Positions 36,349 to 47,900 are shown, counted from the stretch's first letter. The stretch: 64,000 nucleotides of DNA from Anas platyrhynchos (GCF_047663525.1 NC_092605.1:6448001-6512000), one strand, 5' to 3'. Numbers and translations are program-made. Notes: generated by a model from the sequence alone, not told the origin.

Positions 36349-39300
36349 CTGGAAAGACAGTTATCGAGAATTTTCTTATCCTTCTACATGGAAAGGAAAT
36401 AATGTAGAAAAGTGCAGGAAAAATAGCAGTACTAACAAAACAATTCTATATTACTATTCAAGAGTAATACAAGAATTTAGTGAGTAATGTCATAGATGGG
36501 TATTACCACTATTACTCTAACAATGCAGAAGGTGTGGACATTATCGAGTTGCAGTATCAAGCATTTACCTCTTCTATTATGACGGGTCACTTAAGTTTAA
36601 AAAACTCAATGCATATTACCCAATTATACAATACTGTGTGTACAAAGCTCAAACTAACAGTATTTTAAGGAGAAAAAAAAAAAAGTTATTTTAAATAGGA
36701 GAAAAGGCCATTGGAGTACTTGCTGAAGAAACTTTGATGCTGCTTTACATTCTAGTCTTGTCAACTACAGTAAGCCAGTTCTAAAACTAAACTTTAGAGG
36801 TAAGTAGTCAATGATGTACAGACATTGTAAGTAACCTAAAACTCTTCTGTGGTGCAAAAGCAATAACCTTGTCCCTCAATAACCCAATGTCTGTTCCAAG
36901 CCTTTAACAAATACAAACAGTTACCTTCAATTTAAAGTTTTCCAAAATCTGCCGGAAGAGAAATGGATTTCCACCTTCAGCACCGTTTACAAAAGCATGC
37001 ATCCAGTCCTCACAAAATCTGTTGCTTCCTGTTGTGTGTTCAGGAACACAGAGATGAGCAAAAAGGAAATGGGCTCAACATAGACATATAACTGCATTCA
37101 CATTGTTTAAGTGCTCTGTATGTCAAATGATAATAATATACCTGGGCCAGGAACTAAGACTTGAGAAAAACAGTACATGTAGAAAAGCAAACATAGATAG
37201 AGCTATGATATGATTTTTTTTTCTGATTGTTGAATTCACAACTTCCTTTTTTTTTCTGGTTGGATTTTTGACAATCATTTTGCAGCTTCCATGAAGTGTG
37301 AAAATCATAGTTTCATGGTCTGTAAACTACAACGGGTAAAAAAAATTCCTCTGCTACCTCACAGGTAAACAGGTGTTCTAGTTTCCAGACATAATCCAGA
37401 CTTTCTGGGCATAAATCTGTGAGCTGCCGAATATCCTTAACTATTTCTAATGTCAAGGGTTCTCAGCAGCCGAGGGATAAAGGGGGATATAACAGCTGTA
37501 ATCTCACCTGCATTATGCAGCTGAGGCTGGGGTCCACTACAGTCTATAATCATTGACTTGTGCTGTTCCTCAGTCATAGCAATGCACAAGGAGGTCATTG
37601 TGCCTTCCTGAACAAGTCCTTGGAGACTGGCAGCTGCCAGAAACCTGACAAAAAAAGCTCTTGTGAACTGCTTGTTTCTATAGTTTCAGAACAGCAAGAA
37701 CAGGAAGGTGTCATACAAAAAAGCCAAGTTATTCACAGGTACCTTCATCTCGAAGTATCCTTACCTGTTAATGTCTTTTTCCGTTCTTTCATCTGCATTT
37801 TTTACTTCCACAGGAGTATAACTCAATGCCTTAAAATGAAGAAACAAAAGTTAAAAAGCGAGATGCAACTTGGAAATTACTTCCATTGCTACATTGTAGC
37901 TACTAGCAATAAATATTTAACCATACTTTAAATTTACTGTTTTCAGAATAAGAATAGAAAGGAAATACTCCATATCACAATCATTGCAGCTGGCTTTGCA
38001 TTCAGAAGAAATACAGTGGTTACACTTTATTAGCTATTCCATCCAAAATCTTCTTAAACTCATAGGCTAATGCTAGGATTAATTTTATTTTCTGTACCAG
38101 GGAATTACATGAAGCATACAGGCAATGTAACAGCCCTTCTGACTCATGGGGATTATAGCAAGGTCAGCTTGCTCATACTATGTCTAGTTTTTTCATTCTA
38201 CTTATACCTTGGACACTACTAAGTGATCTAAAATTAGTTAACTACAAAAATTACAGTTTATTGATTCTTGATGCAAAAAATTGCTAAGTATCCTTAGCAA
38301 TAAAGCAGGAAGAAAGAACTTGTCCTGAACTTTAAAACAAACGGTGTTCCTTATTTACTCCTGTTTGAGAAAATAAACGTAAGAAATATTTTAAACACAT
38401 CACAGTCACTGAGATGTCTTTTGAACCCTTTTTAGATACCCAGTTTGAAATACACTTACAGCATGTAACAAGAAGGCAAGTTTCTCCTGGAAGAGCTGTA
38501 CTACTCTTTGAATAGGGCATATGGAATTCTCAAACCAGCTTCTCAAATAGGGGTTAACATAGGTCTCCAAGGTTTTTTGCTGTTAAAAGTTGAAACATCA
38601 AAGCTTTTAACTACGAAATAGATTTCTACACAAATAGAAGCCCGTTAATAATCTATCCAACATAAAATACTTGGATATCAAAACCTTTTTCATTTCAAAC
38701 AATACTAGATTTAAATAATGAGTTTGACATTTAAAGCTACACCTTTTGGAATATAAACTACAATAGTTTTCACATTTCAAGAAGTAGAAAAATCTGCAAT
38801 ATATTAGGAGTTCTACTGAGCAAACAGTATACACCAGCAGACAGGACGAAACAGTAACTTCAAACATATAGTTTCCATTAGAAGAATTGCGACAAGACCC
38901 ATCAATAAGAATCCTTCCTTAATGTTAAGAAGTGGTAAGAATCTAGGTAGACGTGGATAACTTTCCTGTAGACCATTATATTTTATTAGTCAGTCTTCTC
39001 TCTCAAGTTAGCTGCAAGTAACCTTTGAGCAATTTATGACTGGCACAAAAAAATCCTTTTTTTTCCCTTCTAAGCTGCGTGGCTGTCAGTATTTTAAACA
39101 TTCACAATCTCTACAGTGGAACTAGTACTTATCTCTCCCAGAGTTTTGTCTCTATATAATTCTTCTGGATTGCTTGAGTAATAAATTTGTTTAAAAAGTC
39201 ATATTCACTGCTTTAAAAAAAGAACTTACCTCCACATCAAGGTTTAGCTTCAGACTTTGAATGTATTTGTCCAGCTCAAGTCTGAAAGTATCTTCTTAAG

Positions 39301-41122
39301 GAAAGTAAGATACACCAGCTCAAATCTGTATTTTGCCCTTTCAGGATATGGTTGTTACTGACATTTTCAGTTATGCACTGGAACATATGCACAAATGGGC
39401 TCATTTCAAGCAGGAAATGGACAAGAAGAGAACATCGTTTTTACATCATTTCTCTCTTCACACAGATAAGGTAAGGATATAGTTCCAGACCTTTCTCTGA
39501 GCCACCCAGGAAACAAACCACATATTCTGCAGCATTTATGTCCGATTCCAGTATTGGTGTTTCTAGAAGATTTTGTTTCAAAAGACAGTAATAACAGCCA
39601 ACTTTACATTCTGGTATGCTGTGCAGTAAAAAAAAAAAAAAAAAAAGTTAAAGGTACATTACTTTAAATTAACGTGAAAGCTGGACATATGACTTCTATG
39701 AATAATTTTCACCCCCAGCACAGGTGGCTCCCATAGTCACATACAGAACTGTCTTAGACCTTCTCTTTTTTCATTCTATAGTACACTAAGAGTAGTTTAA
39801 TAGGAAATAGTCGTAAATACAGGTAACAGTTTTTAAATACTGAAGCCATAAATTATTTACTATGAAAGTTTTCTCAAAGCTAACCAAAAAAAAAGGTACC
39901 ATTTGTGTACCGCTGTTATTAACAGCAGCAATAGACTGAGAACATGCAATTACAACTAAACCTAAGTGCTAAAGTAGATAGCAAGATGTGCAATGCTGTT
40001 GGTATTTCCTACAGCTTCTCATTCATAAATAATTTAAAAGTCGTGTTTTACCTCAAATCCACAGATGCTACATTCCCCATCCCTTCAAAAAGGGCTCCTT
40101 TAGTCAGACGCTTAGCAATGAAACTACGGAATTCAGTTTCTGCTTCAGTTGGTAAGTTTGTGTCCAGCAAGGTGAGACTTTAAAAAGCAAGATGAAATCA
40201 TTAGCAAAAAGCAAATGTAACTGTTTTCATAGAATCATAGAATGTGGTTTTGTTTCTCTAAACAAGAGCAGATCTGCTTGCAGTCATCATCTGCTTCTAG
40301 AAGGGAGACCACTATGATCTCTCCCTGGCTTACAGATAACTTGCTCTGTGACTTCTGGCCCATTAGGAATGCGTTCAGTGGTTTGTCCACTAGACCAGAA
40401 GTCTGGAGTTGTGGTGTCAGCTGATGCTGAGCTCCTGAGCATCTATGACAAAGTCACTGACTGATCTTTTTCATTTCTATTTCCACAGTTGTAACAGAGC
40501 AACAAACATATTGCACAGCTTGTAGAATGATAACTTGTCAAACTAAAATTGGTTTCAATTTTTAGTTATCTGTTATCTGCATAAAGACACCAATATGGCA
40601 AAGACATCAAAATGGGATGTAACAGATGATTACACAGTTCTGCAGAGTGGCTTTACCTGAAATCCTCGCTGGAGGGTGTCTCTGCCGCTGCACTGCCGGG
40701 ACTGCCATCCCCACTGTCTGCTCCCTGCCGTGAAGATCTTAAAATCAAGGAATTCTTATCAGCTTTATTTTTTTTTTTTTCACAGCCACAACATACAGGC
40801 AGAACAGGCAGTGGGGAAATGTACTTCCTGGGGGCGTTTTAAAGCGGGAACAGGAAACGAGAATATTATCAGAGGGGGGAAAAAAAATAAAAAAATCTTG
40901 TGCAAGAGAAGCGAAAAAAAGCGAAATCGAGCAGCTGGCAACAGACGAGGCCTAGAAACGGCCTCCCCGCGGGGCGGACCCGGCCCCTCACCTGCGGCTC
41001 CGGTAGCCGTAGAGGCTGTGGTAGGTGCTGCCGTGCCGCTCCGGCCGCCGCTCCTCTCCGGTGCCGCCCTCCTCGCTGCTCTCCAGTTCCCGCTCGTCGC
41101 CGTCCGGCAGTGCCGGCAGCAT
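36139..41122 (-). CDS. C17orf75: Njmu-R1 / C17orf75 homologue, trans-Golgi tethering factor
   Basis: Ten coding exons on the minus strand join in frame into 389 residues (human about 396): 41122-40992, 40737-40657, 40177-40052, 39618-39481, 39287-39230, 38579-38460, 37829-37765, 37644-37508, 37028-36925 and 36348-36139. The start is MLPALPDGDERELESSEEGG, matching the acidic N-terminus of the human protein. Other recognisable blocks are FRSFIAKRL, VGCYYCLL, EYVVCFLGGSEKGLELFRLE, TMTSLCIAMTEEQHKS, RFCEDWMHAF and AEMNHYALFKCYMFLKNCG. In mammals the protein forms a complex with WDR11 and FAM91A1, which acts with TBC1D23 and golgins to capture endosome-derived vesicles at the trans-Golgi. It has no catalytic motif, and I see no signal peptide or membrane segment. 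Intron 4 (39288-39480) is U12-type AT-AC. The gene is divergent from ZNF207 across a CpG island. Other introns (120-650 bp) contain nothing else I can support. Confidence 0.95.
36925..37028 (-). CDS. C17orf75: C17orf75 exon 9
   Basis: 104 bp between cacaacag and gtaact. It encodes SNRFCEDWMHAFVNGAEGGN and PFLFRQILENFKLK. Confidence 0.94.
37508..37644 (-). CDS. C17orf75: C17orf75 exon 8
   Basis: 137 bp between tgtcag and gtgaga. It encodes FLAAASLQGLVQEGTMTSLC and IAMTEEQHKSMIIDCSG. Confidence 0.94.
37765..37829 (-). CDS. C17orf75: C17orf75 exon 7
   Basis: 65 bp between cattttaag and gtaagg. It encodes ALSYTPVEVKNADERTEKDI, matching human ALSYTPVEVKESDEKTKRDI. Confidence 0.94.
38460..38579 (-). 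CDS. C17orf75: C17orf75 exon 6
   Basis: 120 bp, phase 0 on both sides, between cttttaacag and gtaagt. It encodes 40 residues including YLRSWFENSICPIQRVVQLF. Confidence 0.94.
39230..39287 (-). CDS. C17orf75: C17orf75 exon 5 (starts after an AC acceptor)
   Basis: 58 bp. It begins TTTCAGACTT after gaagatac and ends before gtaagt. Joining to exon 4 restores E-L-F-R-L-E-L-D-K-Y-I-Q exactly as in the human protein; no GT-AG choice does so. Confidence 0.94.
39288..39480 (-). other. C17orf75: C17orf75 intron 4, U12-type AT-AC
   Basis: On the minus strand it begins atatccttac and ends gaagatac. The branch site ttccttaa is at 39296-39303, 8 nt before the exon. Only this choice restores the conserved reading ELFRLEL. 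Confidence 0.94.
39481..39618 (-). CDS. C17orf75: C17orf75 exon 4 (ends at a U12 AT donor)
   Basis: 138 bp. Acceptor ctgcacag; the exon ends GGAACT, followed by the U12 donor atatccttac. It encodes IPECKVGCYYCLLKQNLLET and YVVCFLGGSEKGLEL. Confidence 0.94.
40052..40177 (-). CDS. C17orf75: C17orf75 exon 3
   Basis: 126 bp between tttttaaag and gtaaaa. It encodes LDTNLPTEAETEFRSFIAKR and the GNVASVDL block, nearly identical to human. Confidence 0.94.
40657..40737 (-). CDS. C17orf75: C17orf75 exon 2
   Basis: 81 bp between a gattttaag acceptor and gtaaag. It encodes a low-complexity Ser/Gly/Asp stretch (GADSGDGSPGSAAAETPS). This is the least conserved part of the protein, so the acceptor is the least certain junction. 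Confidence 0.85.
40992..41122 (-). CDS. C17orf75: C17orf75 exon 1 with start codon
   Basis: ATG at 41122-41120 with G at -3. 131 bp of coding sequence, donor gtgagg. It encodes the acidic N-terminus (ERELESSEEGG) and YHSLYGYRSR. It lies within the CpG island. The start is supported by the match to human MLPSLQ...DGDEKELESSEEGG. Confidence 0.93.
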
Positions 41123-41867
41123 CCCGAGCCCGAGCCCGAGCCTGATCCCGGCACCCGCCGCGCCTCAGCCGCCGCCGCTCCCCGCCCCTGAGGCCGGGCG
41201 GGGAAGGGGCGGGCGGCCCGCGGGGCTGCGCCTCAGCTCGTTGCGCCCGCCCCGTGAGGCGATGATGAGCCGGGACTGTTAGAGCAGGGCGGCTGGGGAG
41301 GAGCTGCCGCCCGCCGGGCGCTGCGGCTGCTGCGTTAGTGCCATTTATTGAGGAACACGAGGGGAACCATAAGGAACCCTGGGCCAGTAAACCTTCATCA
41401 CAGCCCAAACCCCTACAATGAGCGGTTTAAGAGCGAGCAGCTTCTTGCCTGCTCTGCTTTAACAGAGAAAAACCCAAAGACCAAAAATTTATCGCTAACA
41501 CCAAGCAGGGAAGCGCGAAACGCCCCCTCCGACCCCTCAGGCGAGGCTGAGACAAAATGGCGGCCGCACTGCCCCGTCACGGCCCCTTCCCTCTTCCCCC
41601 CCTTCCCCTCCGCGCGGCATGCCGGGACCGCCGGGCTGCGGCGGGCACAGCCTGCGCGCGTCACGTGGGCCGTCCCCTCCCTCCCGCCTCGCCGCGGTGC
41701 ACGCTGGGAGCGCGGCGGCAGCGCCAGGAGGGAGCGTGGCGGCCATTTTGTGCCTGCCTCGCTCGCCTCCGGGAAGGGGCCGGTGCGGGCTCGGCGGGGA
41801 GGGAGGGAAGGAGGGAAGAAGGAGTTCGGCTGTTTGCTTTTCTGCCTAGGTCGCGGGCGCCGTCGCC

Positions 41868-41908
41868 ATGGGCCGTAAAAAGAAGAAGCAGCTGAAGCCT
41901 TGGTGCTG
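41868..41908 (+). CDS. ZNF207: ZNF207 exon 1
   Basis: 41 bp from ATG to TGCTG, followed by the U12 donor gtatccttc. It encodes [13 protein letters not shown] and part of W14, so the first zinc ligand (C13) is separated from the second (C16) by the minor-class intron. Confidence 0.95.
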
Positions 41909-44900
41909 GTATCCTTCTGTGCGTGAGGGGAAGGGGGGGGGGGTGCGGCCCGGCCCCGCCGAGCTCCGCGCTGCCTCAGGACGGGGCTCGCCCCTCGGCC
42001 ACCGGTCCCGTCACGGCTCGGTTCGCGTTTGCTCCCTTTGCTTTTCTGCGCCGCTCGGTGCCGGCGTGGGGTTTGCTCCGTGCCCTTTCCCAGCGTCTCC
42101 TTTCCTCGCCCCCCCCCCCTTCCCCTCCCCCCCCCGCGGCCTTACCCGCCCGCCTCGCGTCAGGGCCGCGCCGCCAGGCCGCTGCTGCCCGGGGAACGGG
42201 GGGGGCGCTCCTTGGGCCTCGGGCGCTAGCGGAGGGAAATCCTGCCGGATAAATAAATACTCAAAAACCGAGGCAGGCCTGGTTAAAAGAGACCTTTTGA
42301 GAGCTAATTGTAGAATTCCAAATTTGTAATCGCTGCGTCAAAATCTCATACAATTTCTCAGTATATAGAAATATTGGTCGGTTTTCCTCAAATCGGTCTC
42401 TTATAATCTGTTTTTTAAAGTGCTATTGCAGGATTGCTTTTTCTCTCACGTTTTTGCCTAATCTGAAACCGTATAATAAAGGAGTTTATAAGCTACTTTG
42501 AAATCATTTACCGGTTTATGTTGGATGGCATCTAAGCTTCTATTTCAGGCACTAATAGGTCTTAAGTTTTGCTGAAAATGGGGAGCGCGTTGTGTTAGCA
42601 AGGACACGCTAGTAACAAATGTGTCTGTCTTGCTTAGCAAGATGTCTGGAGTATTCACTGGAACGTTAATGCTGATCTGCAGAAAAGAAACAGCAGTTTG
42701 TCTTTTCTGTCACCCAGAAGTCTAGAAAATTCTTCCTTAAAATGTTTCAGTTTAAAAACAAATTTCTTTAATGACTGATCGATTAATATTTAATCACGTG
42801 ATATCATAAGATTCAAGGTAGCTGGATGACTGAAAGAAAAATAAAATTAAAACTGTTCTTTACTCTGTTATAAATGTTTGTTACTGTTGCATTTTATTAA
42901 ACAGGACCTTTTGCTGAGTATTTAGCTTTGCTTCCCTTTTGTGGATTTCCCATTTGTTTCTCCTTTACTGCATTAGCAACTTGTAAAAATCTGAAAGTAT
43001 GCAAAGAGAGGAAGGAGTCTGCTTAGAAATAACTAGGGCTTTTGAAACTCATCTTGAAATCCATCAAATAATATGGATTCAAATTATGACTGTGGTCGCA
43101 TGTACACATCTTGCCAGTTTTCCAACGCATGTAACTTATCTGAAGAGGGAAACAATGGGTGGTGCAAGGAGGGAGGTTTGGTTTCAGACATCCATGCAAT
43201 ACTTGTTCTGATATGAAAGCTCAGAGGTACTTTCTCTGCTTTTTTTTCCTTTAGAAAAAAAATATAGTAACACTAATGCTAGTTAGCCTAGTGTTACATA
43301 GAAACTCACTTTCAGAATTAAATACTTCCTTAACGATCTTCAATAGGTATTGTAACAGAGATTTTGATGATGAAAAGATCCTTATACAGCATCAGAAAGC
43401 AAAGCACTTTAAATGCCATATATGTCATAAGAAATTGTATACGGGACCTGGTTTAGCTATACACTGCATGCAGGTAAGAAGTTTTAGACTTAGAGAAAAC
43501 TTTCCTTGACAGTATTTAAAATTGGAATTAATAAACTTAAATTAATAAACTTACAAATGTGTTCTTTGGGGGCTTCCACAATCATGAAAACTGATGAGGG
43601 AAAGATGGTAGTGCTCTGTTTCAAGGACAGGGCTCTTGCTGTGTCAGCAGTTCTGTGGTGAGTATGTTGCAGAGACCTTTGCAGTCACTTTGAAGATGTA
43701 GGAGTGAAGGAGTTGCGTTGTATTGGTGTTCAGAAGAAAAGTCTATAAACTAGTTTTAGGATTTAATGGTAGCAACAGTGATGGCTACCGTGTATCAAGA
43801 AAATGGTTGGCTAGAGAGACTCTTGCTTTTAAGGATGTTGCTTTTGTATTTTGATGGTAAATTGGTGGAATAATTTAGAATGTAACCTGAGTTGTGGTCA
43901 GGAGGACTTTTTTTTTCTTTTTTTTCTCTTTAGGTACATAAAGAAACAATAGATGCTGTTCCAAATGCTATTCCTGGAAGAACAGACATTGAACTGGAAA
44001 TTTATGGCATGGAGGGCATTCCAGAAAAAGATATGGAGGAACGGAGAAGGTTACTTGAACAAAAAACTCAGGGTAAAGTATAATCTAGCTAGGTATCTGT
44101 AATTTTTTAGCACATTTCTTAAAATAAATTTACTTCAGAATGTATTCTTTGAGTCTGCTATCCTGGTTGATCAATATATGTTAACTGTACAGGAGGTAGT
44201 ATTACTTTGTCTTGAAATATCAGTCAGATGTCACAATATTGTAACAAAAATGCATAATATTTGCCTCTCAATTCATTATTTGTAGGCTTTGCATACAAAA
44301 CTGTTTTTGGTGGTTTGAAGTGGGGTTTTCTGCTTTTTTTTTTTGGTCTTCTTTGTTGTGGTGGGTTTTTTTGTTTTTTTTTTTTTTTTTAGATGTTCAG
44401 AACTGGTTCATTAAGCGTTATCCCTGTGAGAAGATTTCCTGTGTCTGTCTTACTCATACTAAGCTGTGTGAAACAGCTCTCACTCCTTGGAAAAGGGCTG
44501 GGTTAATACATCTCTAACTGCAGCTTCTGTCTTCCTACATGGCAGGCAAATGTTAAGCAATACGTTGTTTTCTTTTCCTGTTTAGAAATAAAACTATTAC
44601 CCAGTGAATATGGGGATGGTGATTTTTTTATTATTTTTTTTTCACTTTTTTGGAGGAAAGGCTAGGAATCATACTAGTCTTATGATACAGGAATACTTCA
44701 ACTTCTTTGCTCTTTAAGTATGCTTTTCCTTTGAGTTGTTCTGGCTTATTCTGAGCATGCAGAGACTGACATGAAGGAAGACCCCCATTATGTTGAGGTT
44801 TGTTACAGTGCAGTCACTTTCCTTTTTTATTTGTACGGATGATAGTAGGCTCACTTAGCTTTACTTCTTTGTAATTCTGTGAGTTTTTGAACATGATAAG

Positions 44901-47900
44901 CTATGAAATTACTTTTGTTCCAAATAGTATATTCCAGATAAAAATTAATTTGTTTTCAATCTGACCATATGCATTGTATTATTTAGCAGAAAGCCAGAAA
45001 AAGAAACAACAAGATGATTCTGATGAGTATGAAGATGATGAATCTGCAGCTTCAACTTCATTTCAACCCCAGCAAGTTCAGCCACAGCAGGGGTACATTC
45101 CCCCAATGGCACAACCAGGTTTGCCTCCTGTGCCAGGTGCACCAGGGATGCCTCCAGGTAAGGATAGTATTTTGGAGCTAGGTACTGAAAAGTTGACTAA
45201 GAATACAAATCACTGCTGGAATAATCTGTTCCTTCCAAGTTTAGGGTTAAAGGTATTAAAATAGTTTTGTAAGGTACACATCAGTGGTTTCTTCAGGTTC
45301 ACACACCACCCTTCCACAGTGGGTAGGTGCACACGTTCTCCTTTGTGAACATTTCTTTACGCATCTAGACTGAAGGTGTAATATATGTAATATATTTGTT
45401 ACTAAGACAGATCAGTAATTTAAACACAAATCCACAGGTCACATCTGTTTGTGATACTTTGTAATAAGATTTCAGGAATACAGAGCAGGAAGGCTACTGT
45501 GTATTTAGCATTTGCTAAATTACAACAGGCAATTTATACACAGGTTACAAATACATTGCAGAAAAAATTTTGATTAATGACATTGCAAACTGGCCTTTTC
45601 TGATCTTTTCCGCAATGACGAGGCCTGTTCTTTGGAGACTCTACTCAGAATGCTTACACTTGGTGTCTTGCAGGACTGGGAACAACAAATCATGCAGATT
45701 TGCAGATACTCTTTTATATTGCATCATTTGTAAGCAGTGTTAATTCAAAAAATAATCTTCTACATCTTCCTGTAAAACATTTATTCAGTCTAAATTAATT
45801 ATATTAGATTTGTGTGAGACCGTATGTTGTTGGAGTTGTATAAAACGTGTTTTTCTTTTGTTAAGGTATACCACCATTAATGGCAGGTGTTCCACCAATG
45901 ATGCCTGGCATGCCTCCAGTGATGCCTGGAATGCCACCTGGGTGAGTAGCTAGATAGATTTAATACTACATTTTCATACTGTGCATTTTAAACTGTCACA
46001 GAAACAGTAAAGCTAAATAGAAAAACATATGTAGGAACCTGTGAACTCTGTGACTTTAATATTAGGATGCACCGAAAATCTAGGTGGCTATAAACCAACA
46101 TTAAAAGTATAGTTGAAGTATGACTTTATATATAAGTATGTTGCCTCTTTCCTAATTTTAGTAATGTTATAACAATTTTAAATTTTGTTTTGTTGGTTTA
46201 AAGCCTTCTGGGAACCACTGCTTTGTGTATTGCAGAAATGTGCATCTGGCTATCGGTCATGCAACCTATTGGGGAAATATATAGTGAATAGTTTTAATTT
46301 CTTCTTTAAATATGAGAATAAAAATTTTATTTTGGGCGAGAGTAAGATGTTGGTTTTTATGTTTGTTTGGGATTTACACAGTACCCTATCATAATGTGTT
46401 TGGAAAATCATAGTTAGATTTTTGATTTTTTCATAAATTTTCACAGATTACATCAACAAAGAAAATACATGCAGTCATTTTGTGGTGGAAACATGTAAGC
46501 ATCTCATTAACGTAATTATAGGTACATTCATTATGCCATTTTATGTCATTTATTTGATAAGATTGAAACTGTCTTACTGAAAACCTCTGAATATTGCTGA
46601 GACTTTGGGAATAATGTCTAATTAGGTTTTGTTGTTGTATAATAAAAAAATAACTTTACTCATTGATATGGTTACTACAAAGCTACATGTTGTGAGAAAT
46701 GCATTCTACAGATATTAATAAAATAGACCCTTTGGGATTTATATATATATATATATATATTTTTGGCACCAGAATATGTACAGCTCTGTGTTTAGTCCTT
46801 TACCCTGTAGGACTTGCTGCAGGAGCTTTGTGCTTGAGTTTTAAAGTTCACTAAGGTGAGAGGTTGTTCTCTTCTGAAACACAAGTGTTGTTTTAACTCT
46901 TTGAATTTAAAAATCATATCTTAAACATCTTATGGATGTTCGTGACTGTAAATCTTCTGTTGGAAACTGAACAGAATTTTATCAAGCTTGTGGGTGTTTA
47001 GTCCTCCTTAAACTTTGTTAACTTTAGGTGACTGTAATGTTACCTAGTAAAACATGCAAATGAACTTGTCAAAAAAAAAGTGTAAACTCACTGAATGTTA
47101 TGTTATGCTTTTACCTGGTTAAATGTAAGCTTTTGCTAAATTAACCTGATGACTTTTTGTTTAGAAATGAGGAAAGGAACTGGGTCCTGGGGAGCAGCTT
47201 ATTTTTTAGCATGACACTAGTTCTAGCCCTGTCCCTGCAGTTTTCCAGAAAGTCATCTTCCTTGTGGCAGCAGGAAGCAAGTGTCCAGCAGTTTCTTTTC
47301 TTTTTTTTTTTTTAAACAGTTATCAAAATGGATGGCAAGACTGACTTTGTTTTCTCCAACTATGAATACAGAAAAAGGGATGATAATAATGATAATGTTC
47401 CCAGTCATTAGTGCATCTGATTGCTTGTTCCCAGTAGTTGACAAGTTGAGATTAATAAGGCTGGGTAGCAAGCTGCTTTGCAGAGTTCACCTGTTTACCA
47501 TGATTCACTTGATTTTGAAATGGCAACAGTAAATGTTTCTAGACTGTTACATAAAATAGAAACTGCTTAATTGTTTTGATCTAGTACTCAATTGAATGCT
47601 GCATATCTGTTTAGTTTGCTATATCTAGCAAACATAAGTAATAGGCATTCCTTTATTTTGTTTCCTGTAATCCAGCTTCGAGTGTCTGGAAAAATGAAGC
47701 CAAACTTAAACTACACTTGGTTTGGTTCCTGCAAAGGAATTCTTTGTATATAGTTTTCCAATTTAAAAGCACTTAGTGTCATTGTCAATTTTTTTAAATG
47801 GAGTTACCACCCTATGTAGGAGTAGTTTGCTTATATTAAGGGTTGTGTGTGTAGTTTAGAGGAGGAATACACAATTTGCAGTGTGGCTTGGTAGATAAGG

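Larger units (their letters stand above)
40930..42240. promoter_or_regulatory. CpG island, divergent C17orf75 / ZNF207 promoter
   Basis: GC-rich and CpG-dense, unlike the AT-rich surroundings. The two ATGs are 745 bp apart on opposite strands. Visible sites are an E-box CACGTG (41662-41667), a YY1 site AAAATGGCGGC (41554-41564), a second YY1-like site in the other orientation GGCCATTTT (41741-41749), and two ZNF143-like GCATGCCGGGA / GCACGCTGGGA boxes near 41617 and 41699. There is no TATA box. Exact start sites cannot be read from the sequence. Confidence 0.85.

Noticed and set aside
39288..39497. GT-AG model for C17orf75 intron 4 with donor gtctgg and acceptor ttaag at 39295
   Set aside because: The donor is poor and the joined protein loses conserved residues. 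The AT-AC U12 sites restore the family sequence exactly.
40676..41408. Long open frames on both strands across the CpG island (up to 179 codons)
   Set aside because: GC-rich DNA has few stops. The real coding parts here are C17orf75 exons 1 and 2 with clear splice sites; the rest is composition.
41348..42329. Long + strand frames over the ZNF207 promoter, exon 1 and intron 1
   Set aside because: Arg/Pro/Ala-rich translations of CpG-island DNA. Only the 41-bp exon 1 is supported.
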